Below, piece by piece: positions 8,376-17,700 of a stretch of 64,000 nt of DNA. The notes under the pieces are model-generated. The model saw only the letters and a program-made list of their open reading frames with translations, was not told where the DNA came from and did no database searches. Source of the DNA: Nocardia asteroides (lineage in GTDB: Bacteria; Actinomycetota; Actinomycetes; Mycobacteriales; Mycobacteriaceae); contig NZ_CP089214.1 in assembly GCF_021183625.1 (NCBI RefSeq), positions 4,774,001 to 4,838,000 of the forward strand. The letters are read 5' to 3'. Each line of letters opens with the position of its first letter. Within the stretch, counting starts at the first letter, position 1. The position numbers and the translations under genes are program-made.

Positions 8376-9998
8376 ATGCCAGACTCGCTCGTGCAGGACT
8401 CCACCGGCCGGAACGGCTCCGCGGGCCGGGCGGCGCGCCCGGTTCCGCTCGCGCCCGCCCAGCAGGCGGTGCTGCTCCCGGAGCGGCTGCGCCGCACGCC
8501 GGCCGCGAATCTCTTCCTCGCGCTGGAGTTCACCGGCGAACTCGGTGACGATGCCCTGCGCCGCGCGGTCACCGCGGTGCTGACCGGGCACGAGATCCTG
8601 CGCAGCGTCTTCCCGGACGACCGCCGGGTGCCCTACCAGCGCGCCGACGAGCTGCCCGGCTCGGTGCTCGAACTCGGCAAACCGGATGCCGGGCACGTCT
8701 TCGACCTGGTGCGCGAGCTCCCCGTCCGGGTCACGCTCGACCGCGCCGGGGAGCGCGCGGTGCTGGCGTTCGCGGTGCATCCGGTGGCCGCCGACGACGT
8801 CTCGCTCGAGCTGCTCGCCGAGGCGCTCTTCGCCGCGCTCGATACCGGCGAGGTGACCGGGTCCAGCTTCCGCGCGGCGGTTCCGGCGCTGGTCAAGGGG
8901 ATGGCGGTGGATCCGGCGGCCGACGCCGACGCCGGGTACTGGCTGGACCGGCTGGCCGACCTGCCGGAGCGCGCGGTGCCGGTCGAGCCCGGCGCGGCCG
9001 CACGGCACAGCTTCCGGATCGCGCCGGAGGCGCTGGCCGATCTCACCGCGGGGCAGGAGCCTGCGGCCGCCTTCGCGGCGCTGCTGGCGAAGGCGCTCGG
9101 TGCCGCGGGGCTCGGTGCCGATCCGGCCGTTGGGCTGTTCGACCCGGCCCGGGACGAGGCCACCGCCTCGACCATCGGCCCCTTCGGCAACTACCTGGTG
9201 CTGCGCGGTCTCACCGGCGCCGAGCCGCCGCGGCAGGCGGTGCTCGGCGCGGCCGAGGTGCTGGCGGCGGCGCGGGCGCACGGCTCGACCCGGATCGAGT
9301 TCCTGACCCACCGGCTGCGCGGTGCGGCGGCGGTCTCCGGCGGCGCGCTCTTCCAGGCCGCGCTGGTGGTGCGGTCCGGGAATGCCATCGCGCACAGCGG
9401 GTCCGGGTACACCGCGCGCGAGCTGGAGCGGCGGCTCGCCCGCCCGCACGGGGTCGAGCTGCTGGTCGAGGTGCGGCTGGACGACGACGGCGCGCTGGTG
9501 ATCGTCGACTCGCCCGCCGCCCCCGCAGCGCTGCCCGAGTTCGTCGCCGAGCTGGAGCGTCGCGCCCTGGCCTGGGCCGACGGCCGCGACGGTGGCGCTG
9601 CCGTCCCGCTGTTCCAGCCGCCCGTCGCCACCGCGGGCGAGCTCGGCCCCGGCCTCGGCGGCCCGCCGCGGACCGCGGCGGAGCACACCCTCGCCGCCGC
9701 CATCCGCACCGTGCTCGAGCTGGACGAGGACGACGAGGTTGGCCGCGAGGACACCTTCTTCTCCCTCGGCGGCGACTCCATCGCCGCGCTGCGGCTGGTC
9801 ACCGTGCTGGCCGAGCAGGGCTTCGCGCTCGACGTGCAGACCGTGTTCGGCTTCCCGGCGGTGCACGAGCTCGCCGAGCAGCTGGAGGCCGCGCCCGAGC
9901 AGGTGGCCGCGCCGGAGCCGCAGGCCGCCGCGCCGCTCAGCGCCTCCGGGCTTGACCCGGCGGTGCTGGCCGCGCTCGGCGCGAAGTTCGGCGCGTGA
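8376..9998 (+). CDS. Stand-alone degenerate condensation domain plus carrier protein (C*-PCP)
   Basis: A 540-aa NRPS fragment without any adenylation domain. Residues about 20-430 follow the condensation-domain layout (GHEILRSVF near residue 70; a GPFGNYLVL stretch near 268), but the HHxxxDG motif reads HPVAADD, replacing the catalytic second His by Pro. A carrier domain follows with FFSLGGDSIAALRLV (about residue 463), the Ser being the phosphopantetheine site. GGAAGGATCG precedes ATG 8376. The stop overlaps the next gene's GTG (GTGA), so it is translationally coupled to the C-A-PCP-E synthetase. The PCP must be loaded in trans. It may supply the carrier missing from the truncated module at the end of the 1520-7210 synthetase; that pairing is inference. 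Confidence 0.85.
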   Translation: MPDSLVQDSTGRNGSAGRAARPVPLAPAQQAVLLPERLRRTPAANLFLALEFTGELGDDALRRAVTAVLTGHEILRSVFPDDRRVPYQRADELPGSVLELGKPDAGHVFDLVRELPVRVTLDRAGERAVLAFAVHPVAADDVSLELLAEALFAALDTGEVTGSSFRAAVPALVKGMAVDPAADADAGYWLDRLADLPERAVPVEPGAAARHSFRIAPEALADLTAGQEPAAAFAALLAKALGAAGLGADPAVGLFDPARDEATASTIGPFGNYLVLRGLTGAEPPRQAVLGAAEVLAAARAHGSTRIEFLTHRLRGAAAVSGGALFQAALVVRSGNAIAHSGSGYTARELERRLARPHGVELLVEVRLDDDGALVIVDSPAAPAALPEFVAELERRALAWADGRDGGAAVPLFQPPVATAGELGPGLGGPPRTAAEHTLAAAIRTVLELDEDDEVGREDTFFSLGGDSIAALRLVTVLAEQGFALDVQTVFGFPAVHELAEQLEAAPEQVAAPEPQAAAPLSASGLDPAVLAALGAKFGA

Positions 9999-12900
9999 GC
10001 ACCTCCATCCTCGACGTCGTCGCGCTCTCGCCGCTGCAGCGCGGGCTGTACTCGGTGAGCGCGACCTCCGGCGATGTCGACCCCTACCTGGTGACCTTCG
10101 CGGTGCGGGTGGACGGCCTCGCCGACCTCGGTAGCCTGCGCAAGGCCTTCGACCAGGTGCTGGAGCGGTATCCGCACCTGGGTGGCGCGGTCGTCACCGA
10201 CGGGCTGCCACACCCGGTGCTGGTGACCACCTCCGCGGGCCGGATCGGCTGGCGCGAGCTGGATCTGCGCGGCGAACCCGATCCGGCGGCGGCCGCGCGC
10301 CGGCTCTACCTGGACGAGGGGCGCACGCGGATCGATCTCGACGCGGGGCCGCTGTTCCGGGTGGTGGCGGCACGGGTGGGGCCGCAGGAGTACGAGCTGG
10401 TCTGCACCGCGCACCACATCGTGGTGGACGGCTGGTCCATTCCGTTGATCTTCGCCGACCTGCTCGCGCTGCACCGGGGCGAGGGCGCCGGGCTGCCCCC
10501 GGCCCCGCCGCTGCGCGAGCACGCGGCCTGGCTGGCGAGCAGGGACACCGAGGCGTCGGCCGGGGCGTGGACCGCGGCGCTGGCGGGGCTCGCCCCCATG
10601 CCCATGATCGCCGGGCCCGCGCCCGCCGACATCCCGGTGCTCGGCGAGGCCAGGCTCACGCCGGAGCGCACCGCCGCCGTCACCGGCTGGGCGCGCGCGC
10701 ACGGGCTCACCCTGAACACCGTGCTGCAGCTGGCCTGGGCGCGGGTGCTCTCCGCGCTCACCGGGCGCGACGACGTGGTGTTCGGGCAGACCACCTCCGG
10801 GCGGGACGGCTCGCTGCCGAACGCCGACCGGCTGGTCGGGGCGCTGGTGACGACGATCCCGGTGCGGGTCCGGCTGGACGGGCGGGCGCCCGCCGAGATC
10901 GGCGGGGAGCTGCAGAAGGAGGTCGCGCGGCTGCGGGCGCACGAGTACCTCGGCATCGCGGAGATCACCAAGCGGGCCGGGGTGGGGCAGCTCTTCGACA
11001 CGCTGCTGGTCTTCGAGAACACGCCGATGGGCGACATCACCGCGCGGATGCCGCTCGGCGACGGCGCCACGCTGGTGCCGCGGCGGATCGACTCGCCGAG
11101 CCACTACCCGATCGCGGTCGTCCCGGTGCTGGAGCAGGGGTCGCTGATCAACCGGGTGGAGATCCGGCCTGATCTGGTGCGGCGGTTCGAGCCGGATGCG
11201 CTGGCGGAGCGGGTGCTCGCGGTGCTGGAGCGGATCACCGGCGCCGCGCGGGCCGCCGATGTCGCGGTGCTGCTCGACGGGGAGCCCGCCGCGCTGGCCG
11301 CGCCGGACGCCGTCGCCGTGCCGGGGGATGTGCCGCACACGCTGCTCGCGGCCGTCGAGCGGTTCGGCGACCGGAGCGCCGTCGTGGACGAGGTGGGGGA
11401 GCACTCGTACGCCCAGTTCGGCGCCGCCGTCCTGGCGCTGGCCGCCGGGCTCGCCGCGCGCGGGGTCGGGCCGGGGAGCGCCGTCGCGGTGGCGCTGCCG
11501 CGCGACCGCCGGGTCCTGCACGCGCCCTTCGCCATCGGCCTCACCGGCGCGACCTGCGTGCACGTCGACCCGGCCACCCCGCCCGACCGGCTCGCCTACA
11601 TCGCCGAAACCTCCGGCGCGCGCCTCGTTCTCGCCGACGCCGCCCTCGCCGACGTCCTAGCCGAGGCCGGCCTCACCCACCTCGTCCCCGACAACGCCGG
11701 AAACCTGCGCGAACTGCCCGCCACCCCCTCGTCGGCAGCGTCCGCCGACGCCACATCGCGCTCCGCGGGCAACACCGCGAGCGCCCCCCTCACCATCGCA
11801 GGCCGCAGCTCCGCCGCCCAAGGCGAACCACCCGCTGCTCCGGGCGAGTCACCCGCTGCTCCGGGCGAGTCACCCGCTGCTCCGGGCGAGTCACCCGCTG
11901 CTCCGGGCGAGTCACCCGCTGCTCCGGGCGAGTCACCCGCTGCTCCGGGCGAGTCACCCGCTGCTCCGGGCGAGTCACCCGCTGCTCCGGGCGAGTCACC
12001 CGCCGCTCCGGGCTACGGGTTTCCGCCGGTCCCGGCGGAGAACCCGTTCTACGTCGTCTTCACCTCCGGCACCACCGGCCGCCCCAAGGGCGTCGCGGTG
12101 CCGCACCGCGCCCTGCTCAACCACTGGGGCAACCACGAGCGCCGCATCTTCGCCCCGGAGAGCGCGGCGGCGGGCAGGCCGCTTCGCATCGGCCACGGCT
12201 GGTCCACCGGCTTCGACGCCGCCTGGCAGCCGAGCATCGCACTGCTCTCCGGCCACACCGTCGTGCTGCTCGGCGACGACGAGCGCACCGACGCCGAGCG
12301 GATCGTCGCGGCCATAGCGACCAACGGCATCGACATCTTCGACACCTCACCCTCCATGCTGAACCGGCTCGTCGCCGCCGGGCTCCTCACCGCCCGCGAC
12401 GGCCGCGAGTACTGCCCCCTGCGCGTGCTCGCCCTCGGCGGCGAGGCCATCAGCCAGGACACCTGGAACCGCCTGCGCGGCCTCGCGGACACCAGGGTGA
12501 TCAACTTCTACGGCCCCACCGAGACCACGGTCGAGGCGCTCATGGCCGACGTGCACGAGCACGAGGCCCCGACCATCGGCCACACCTTCGGCGGCATGAC
12601 CGCCGAGGTGCTCGACCACCGCCTGCGCCCGGTGCCCCCCGGCGGCCAGGGCGAGCTGTACCTCTCCGGCGCGCAGCTGGCCCATGGCTACCTGCGCCGC
12701 GCGGGGCAGACCGCCGCCACCTTCGTGGCGGGCCCGGCCGGAAGGCGCTACCGCACCGGCGATCTGGTGCGCCGCACCCGGGCGGGCACCGTGGTCTACG
12801 AGGGCCGGATCGACAGCCAGGTAAAGATCAACGGCTACCGGGTCGAGCCGGACGAGGCCACCGCCGTGCTCCGCGAGATCCCCGGCGTGCGGCACGCCGC

Positions 12901-14539
12901 CGCGCTCGCCTTCACCGCGGGCGGCCGCACCCGGCTCGGCGCGCTGGTGGTCGCCGACCGCCCGGCCACCGCCATCCGCGCGGCCGCCGCCCGCAGACTC
13001 CCGCGGTTCCTGGTGCCGACCCGGATCGTGCACGTGGCCGAGATCCCGCTGAACCGCAACGACAAGCTCGACACGCACGCCGCGACCGCGCTGCTCACCG
13101 CCCCGGTGGCGACCGGCGCCGCGGCCGAGCCGGGCACCGAGACCGAGCGCGCGCTGCTCGGGGTGCTCGCGGAGATGCACGCGGGCAGCGCCGGAATCCT
13201 GGACAGCTTGGTCGATCTCGGGATCGACAGCATCGGCGTGATCGACCTGGTCTCGCGTTTGCGCGGCGCCGGCTACCGGGTCGCTGCGCGGGATGTGCTC
13301 GGCGCCGCCGACCTGCGCGAACTGGCCGCGCTGCTGGACGGCGCCGGGGAGCCGGACGCGGGTGGCGAGGTGCTCGCCGCTGGCGCGGTGCTGCCGCTGA
13401 CCGCGCTGGCCCTGGAGATCATCGGACAGGGCGGGTATCAGCACCTGACCCAGAGCCAGGTGCTGACGCTGCCGCCCGGAGTCGACCCGGCCGGGGCCGA
13501 GGAGGTGCTGCGCGCGCTGGCGACGGCGCACCCGGCGCTGCGCTCGCGGCTCGGCGCGGTCGACGGCGTCCCTGCGCTGATCGTGCTGGCGCCGGAGGAG
13601 TTCCGGGTCGAGGTCGCCGTGGCCGCGCCGGGCTCGGCGACGCCGCGCGAGCTGCTCGCCGCCACCGTCGACCGGCTCGACCCGGCCGCCGGGCGGATGG
13701 TCGCGGCCACCGTGCTCACCGGCGCGGAGCCGCGGTTGCTGCTCTCCGTCCACCACCTCGCGGTGGACGTGGTGTCCTGGCTGATCCTCGCCGACGACCT
13801 GCGCGGCCTGGCCGACGGGCGCGCGCCGCTGGTCGAGTACGCGCAGCCGGGAGCGGTGGTTCCCGCTGCGGCGGAGCCGCTTCCGGTGCTCGGCACGCCG
13901 CTCGCCGGGCGGCTCACCGACCCGGTGGTCGACCGGGCCGCCGACGCGCACCAGCACCTGGTCGAGCTCGACCCGGAGCGCACCGCCGCGTTGCTCGCGC
14001 GCTGTGCGGCGAGCGACGTTCCGCTGGAGGAGGCGCTGATCGTGGCCTGCGCCCGCGCCTTCGACGGGCTCGCCGACGCGGCGGGGCGGGTGGCGATCAC
14101 CAGGGAGTCGCACGGGCGGCCCGCCGACGACGACAGCAGGCGGGTTGGCTGGTTCACCGTCGAGGAGACGGTGACCGTGCCCGGCGCGGTGGTCGCGGAG
14201 TGGAGCCCGGCGGCGGGGCGGCCCGCGCTCGCTGAGCGCTCGACGGCGGTGCGGGGGCAGCTGCGGTTGAACCACCTCGGCCGCTTCGATCAGCTCACCG
14301 GAGGTCGCGGGCCGTGGGCGCCGGTTCCGATGGCGGAGTTCACCGCCGAGTTCGGCATCGCGCAGCATCCCGAGCTACCGCTGCGCTTCACCGTCGACAT
14401 CACGACGGTGGTCGTCCAGCGGGAAGGCGCGCCGGTGCTGGTGGGGCAGTTCGACATCAACGGCGCCGTGCTCGGTTCCGCGGCCGCCGCCGAGTGTTCG
14501 GCTCGCTGGCGTGCGGTGGTCTCCGCACTCGCGGAGTGA
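9995..14539 (+). CDS. NRPS C-A-PCP-E, probably the (hydroxy)lysine module, MbtF-like
   Basis: A 1514-aa one-module synthetase starting at GTG 9995, which overlaps the previous stop. Domains: condensation (about 5-430; HHIVVDGW near 140, intact), adenylation (about 440-1030; FTSGTTGRPKG near 688, FYGPTET, YRTGD), PCP (LGIDSIGVIDL near 1073), and a C-terminal epimerisation-type domain (HHLAVDVVSW near 1252). The domain order and length match MbtF of mycobacteria (about 1460 aa). The manual specificity code DAQDAGFVEK has acidic residues at positions 278 and 331, compatible with a basic side chain such as lysine or a hydroxylysine; this is tentative. The adenylation domain is split by a nine-unit 7-residue repeat just before its P-loop, described separately. 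Confidence 0.9.
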   Translation: MSTSILDVVALSPLQRGLYSVSATSGDVDPYLVTFAVRVDGLADLGSLRKAFDQVLERYPHLGGAVVTDGLPHPVLVTTSAGRIGWRELDLRGEPDPAAAARRLYLDEGRTRIDLDAGPLFRVVAARVGPQEYELVCTAHHIVVDGWSIPLIFADLLALHRGEGAGLPPAPPLREHAAWLASRDTEASAGAWTAALAGLAPMPMIAGPAPADIPVLGEARLTPERTAAVTGWARAHGLTLNTVLQLAWARVLSALTGRDDVVFGQTTSGRDGSLPNADRLVGALVTTIPVRVRLDGRAPAEIGGELQKEVARLRAHEYLGIAEITKRAGVGQLFDTLLVFENTPMGDITARMPLGDGATLVPRRIDSPSHYPIAVVPVLEQGSLINRVEIRPDLVRRFEPDALAERVLAVLERITGAARAADVAVLLDGEPAALAAPDAVAVPGDVPHTLLAAVERFGDRSAVVDEVGEHSYAQFGAAVLALAAGLAARGVGPGSAVAVALPRDRRVLHAPFAIGLTGATCVHVDPATPPDRLAYIAETSGARLVLADAALADVLAEAGLTHLVPDNAGNLRELPATPSSAASADATSRSAGNTASAPLTIAGRSSAAQGEPPAAPGESPAAPGESPAAPGESPAAPGESPAAPGESPAAPGESPAAPGESPAAPGESPAAPGYGFPPVPAENPFYVVFTSGTTGRPKGVAVPHRALLNHWGNHERRIFAPESAAAGRPLRIGHGWSTGFDAAWQPSIALLSGHTVVLLGDDERTDAERIVAAIATNGIDIFDTSPSMLNRLVAAGLLTARDGREYCPLRVLALGGEAISQDTWNRLRGLADTRVINFYGPTETTVEALMADVHEHEAPTIGHTFGGMTAEVLDHRLRPVPPGGQGELYLSGAQLAHGYLRRAGQTAATFVAGPAGRRYRTGDLVRRTRAGTVVYEGRIDSQVKINGYRVEPDEATAVLREIPGVRHAAALAFTAGGRTRLGALVVADRPATAIRAAAARRLPRFLVPTRIVHVAEIPLNRNDKLDTHAATALLTAPVATGAAAEPGTETERALLGVLAEMHAGSAGILDSLVDLGIDSIGVIDLVSRLRGAGYRVAARDVLGAADLRELAALLDGAGEPDAGGEVLAAGAVLPLTALALEIIGQGGYQHLTQSQVLTLPPGVDPAGAEEVLRALATAHPALRSRLGAVDGVPALIVLAPEEFRVEVAVAAPGSATPRELLAATVDRLDPAAGRMVAATVLTGAEPRLLLSVHHLAVDVVSWLILADDLRGLADGRAPLVEYAQPGAVVPAAAEPLPVLGTPLAGRLTDPVVDRAADAHQHLVELDPERTAALLARCAASDVPLEEALIVACARAFDGLADAAGRVAITRESHGRPADDDSRRVGWFTVEETVTVPGAVVAEWSPAAGRPALAERSTAVRGQLRLNHLGRFDQLTGGRGPWAPVPMAEFTAEFGIAQHPELPLRFTVDITTVVVQREGAPVLVGQFDINGAVLGSAAAAECSARWRAVVSALAE
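11825..12013 (+). repeat. Nine-unit 21-bp tandem repeat inside an adenylation domain
   Basis: The core CCCGCTGCTCCGGGC recurs exactly every 21 bp from 11831 to 11999; the first unit has GAACCA and the rest GAGTCA as spacer, and the last unit differs by one base (GCCGCT). In frame it encodes PAAPGES repeated nine times between the N-terminal part of the adenylation domain and its FTSGTTGRPKG loop (12059). A further Ala/Ser-rich stretch of about 40 residues precedes it. The units are almost identical, so the array is recent and likely to vary in number. Confidence 0.97.
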
Positions 14540-14673
14540 GGCCGGAACCGGGCAGCGGGGGATACGCGACCCCGCTGCCCGGACCACCGGTCGCGCGCGA
14601 CGGAGCCCACCGTCGGCGCGCCGTGGCACAGCACCCACTCGGCAACCTCGCCGATGAGTTAGCATAGGCAAAG

Positions 14674-14692
14674 TTAGGCAAGGCTAGCCTAC
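14674..14692 (+). promoter_or_regulatory. Iron box 4
   Basis: TTAGGCAAGGCTAGCCTAC matches the consensus at 15 of 19 positions. It lies in the 226-bp gap before the MbtB-like gene, with another partial box-like run (GTTAGCATAGGCAAAG) just upstream at 14658-14673. It probably controls the co-transcribed block 14766-32087. Confidence 0.8.
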
Positions 14693-14765
14693 ATCAAATC
14701 GGACATAGCGGTCAAGTCGGGCCGCGAAGTTCGACGTGGGCGGCTGTATCGGGTTAAGGAGTCGG

Positions 14766-17700
14766 ATGCTCGGCAAGGCGGAACTGCGCGACATCGTGGC
14801 GGCGGATCTCGGGGTGGCGCCCGAGGCGGTCGGCTTCGACGACGATCTGGTGAGCCTCGGGATGCACTCGATGAAACTCATGCGGCTGGCCGCCGGGTGG
14901 CGCAAGCGGGGGTACGACATCCGGAGTTCGGCGCTCGCCCTCGAGCCGACGATCGCCGCCTGGGCAGCCCTGCTCGCCGCAGGTGCCCCCGAGGTTCCCG
15001 CCGTCACCGGCCCGACGGCCGCCGCCTCCGCTTCGGCTGGTTCCGCGACTGCCGCCGGTCCGGCCGAATTCCCCCTCGCCACCATGCAGCACGCGTACTG
15101 GATGGGCAGGCGCGGGGATCAGGCGCTCGGCGGCGTCGCGGCGCACCTGTTCGTCGAGTTCGACGGCAGCGGCGCCGATCCGGAGCGGCTGCGCCGGGCC
15201 GTCGCGCGGCTGGTGCGCAGGCACGAGATGCTGCGCGCCCAGTTCCTGGACGCCGGCACCCAGCGCGTCCTGCCCGAGCCGCTGGTCCCGGTCTTCGCCG
15301 CGCTCGACCTGAGCGCCGAGCCCGCCGACCGGATCGAGGCCGAGCTGGAGCGGGTGCGCCAGGAGAAGAGCCACCAGCGCATGGACGTCGCCGCGGGCAA
15401 GGTCATCGACGTCGCGCTCACCGTGCTGCCGGACGGCGGCCACCGCCTGCACCTCGACGTCGACATGCTGGCGGGCGACGCGCAGAGCTACCGCCGGGTC
15501 CTGGACGACCTGGCCACGCTGTACGAGGCCGACGCCGACGCGCTGCCGCCGCTCGGCATCACCTTCCGTGAGTACCTGGCCGCGAAGGAGCGCACCGCCG
15601 GCGACACCGAGGCGGATCGCGCCTGGTGGGCCGAGCGGCTCCCCGAGCTGCCCGACATCCCCGCGCTGCCGGTGCTGCCGGAGAACGAGCGGCGCGACCC
15701 CGCCCGCAGCGTCCGGCTGCACCACTGGTTCGACGCCGAGGCGAGGGCGAATCTGCACGCCAACGCGCACGGGAACGGCGTCACCGCGGCGGTCACGCTC
15801 GCCACCGTCTTCGGCGAGGTGATCGCGCGCTGGTCGGCGCGGCAGCGCTTCCTGCTGAACGTTCCGCTCTTCGCCCGCGAGCAGCTGCACGACGAGATCG
15901 ACGCCGTGGTCGGCGATTTCACCAACTCGGTGCTGGTCGAGATCGACGCCTCCCGGGTGGAGTCCGTGCTCGCCAGGGCCCGCGGGTTGCAGCGCGAATT
16001 ACACACCTGCGCGGCGCACGCCGAGTACGAGGGGCTGGACGTGCTGCGCGACCTGGGCAGGCTGCGCGGCGCGCCGGTGACGCCGTCGGTGGTCTTCACC
16101 TCCGGGCTCGACCTCGGGGAGCTGTTCTCCGAGCGGGTCACCCGGGTCTTCGGCAAACCGGTGTGGATCATCTCGCAGGGCCCCCAGGTAGATCTGGACG
16201 CCCAGGTGGCGGAGCTGGACGGCGGGCTGCTGGTGAACTGGGACCTGCGCCGCGACGCGCTGCCCGACGGTATCGCCGAGACCATGTTCGCCGAGTTCCG
16301 GCGGATTCTGGCCGCACTGGCCGCGCCGGGCGCGGATTGGTCGCAGCCGCTGGCGATTCCGCTGCCCGCCGAGCAAGCGGCGGTTCGGCGCGCGGTCAAC
16401 GACACCGCCGAGGAACTCGGGGCGCGCACGCTGCACCACGCCTTCTTCGAGCTGGCGGAGCGGCATCCACAGCGGACCGCGCTGCTGCGCGCGGGCGGGC
16501 TCACCACCGGTTACGGCGAGCTGGCCGGGCAGGCGCTCGCCGTCGCGCGGGCGCTGGCGGACGCCGGGGTGCGGGCGGGCGACACCGTCGCGGTGCTCGT
16601 GCCCAAGGGGCACCGGCAGCTTCCCGCCGTGCTCGGCGTGCTCGCCGCCGGCGCGACCTACCTGCCCATCGGCACCGACCAGCCCGCCGCCCGGCGCGAC
16701 CGCATCCTCGCCCGCGCGGGTGTCGACGTTGTGATCACGGACGGTGCCGCCGAGCCCGCCACCCGGGTGACCGCCCTCGACCTGACCACAGCGCTGACCG
16801 GCCCCGCGCTCGACGCCCCGCTCCCGGCGACCCCCGACAGCACCGCCTACGTGCTGTTCACCTCAGGCTCGACCGGCGAACCGAAGGGCGTCGAGGTGAG
16901 TCACCGCGCCGCGGCGAACACCGTCGACGCCATCGCCCGCCGCTTCGGCATCGGCGCGGGCGACCGCCACATCGGCCTCTCCGCGCTCAACTTCGACCTC
17001 TCGGTCTACGACATCTTCGCCCCGCTGAGCGTCGGCGGCGCCCTGGCCTGCCTCGACGAGGCCACCGAGCGCGACGCCCAGGCGTGGGCCGCGCTGATCG
17101 CCGAGGCAGAGGTCTCCGTGGTGAACGCCGCGCCCGGACTGCTGCAGATGCTCGCCGATATCGCCGCCCCCGCGCAGCTGCGCTCGATCCGCCTTGTCCT
17201 CACCGGCGGCGACCGGGTGCGCACCCGGCTGGCCCGCCGCTTCCGCGCCGCGGTGCCCGGGCTGCGCTTCGTCGGCCTCGGCGGCACCACCGAGACCGCC
17301 ATCCACTCCACCGTCTGCGAGGTCACCGACGACTTCCCGGCGCACCGGGACAGCGTCCCGTACGGCACGCCGCTCGCGAATGTCGCGCTGCGCGTGGTGA
17401 ACCAGCGCGGCGAGGACTGCCCTGACCTGGTGCCCGGCGAGCTGTGGATCGGCGGCGCGAGCGTGGCCGACGGCTACCGGGGCGACGCCGAGCGCACCGC
17501 CGACCGTTTCCTCGAGCACGAGGGGCTGCGCTGGTACCGCACCGGCGACCTGGCCAGGTACCTGCCGGACGGCACCGTCGACTTCCTCGGCCGCGCCGAC
17601 CACCAGGTGAAGATCCGCGGCTACCGGGTCGAGCTCGGCGAGGTGGAGTCGGCGCTGGCCGGGCTGCCCGGCGCGGGCGAGGCGATCGCCCTGGTCACCG

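Noticed and set aside
11825..12013. Tandem repeats as a CRISPR array
   Set aside because: Units are contiguous with no unique spacers and are in frame inside a coding domain.
14658..14673. A second full iron box beside box 4
   Set aside because: GTTAGCATAGGCAAAG shows only partial matches and no symmetry, so it is not listed separately.
14736..14765. Earlier in-frame start for the MbtB-like synthetase
   Set aside because: The extra ten residues are not part of the carrier domain, and the TAAGGAG at 14755-14761 fits the ATG at 14766.
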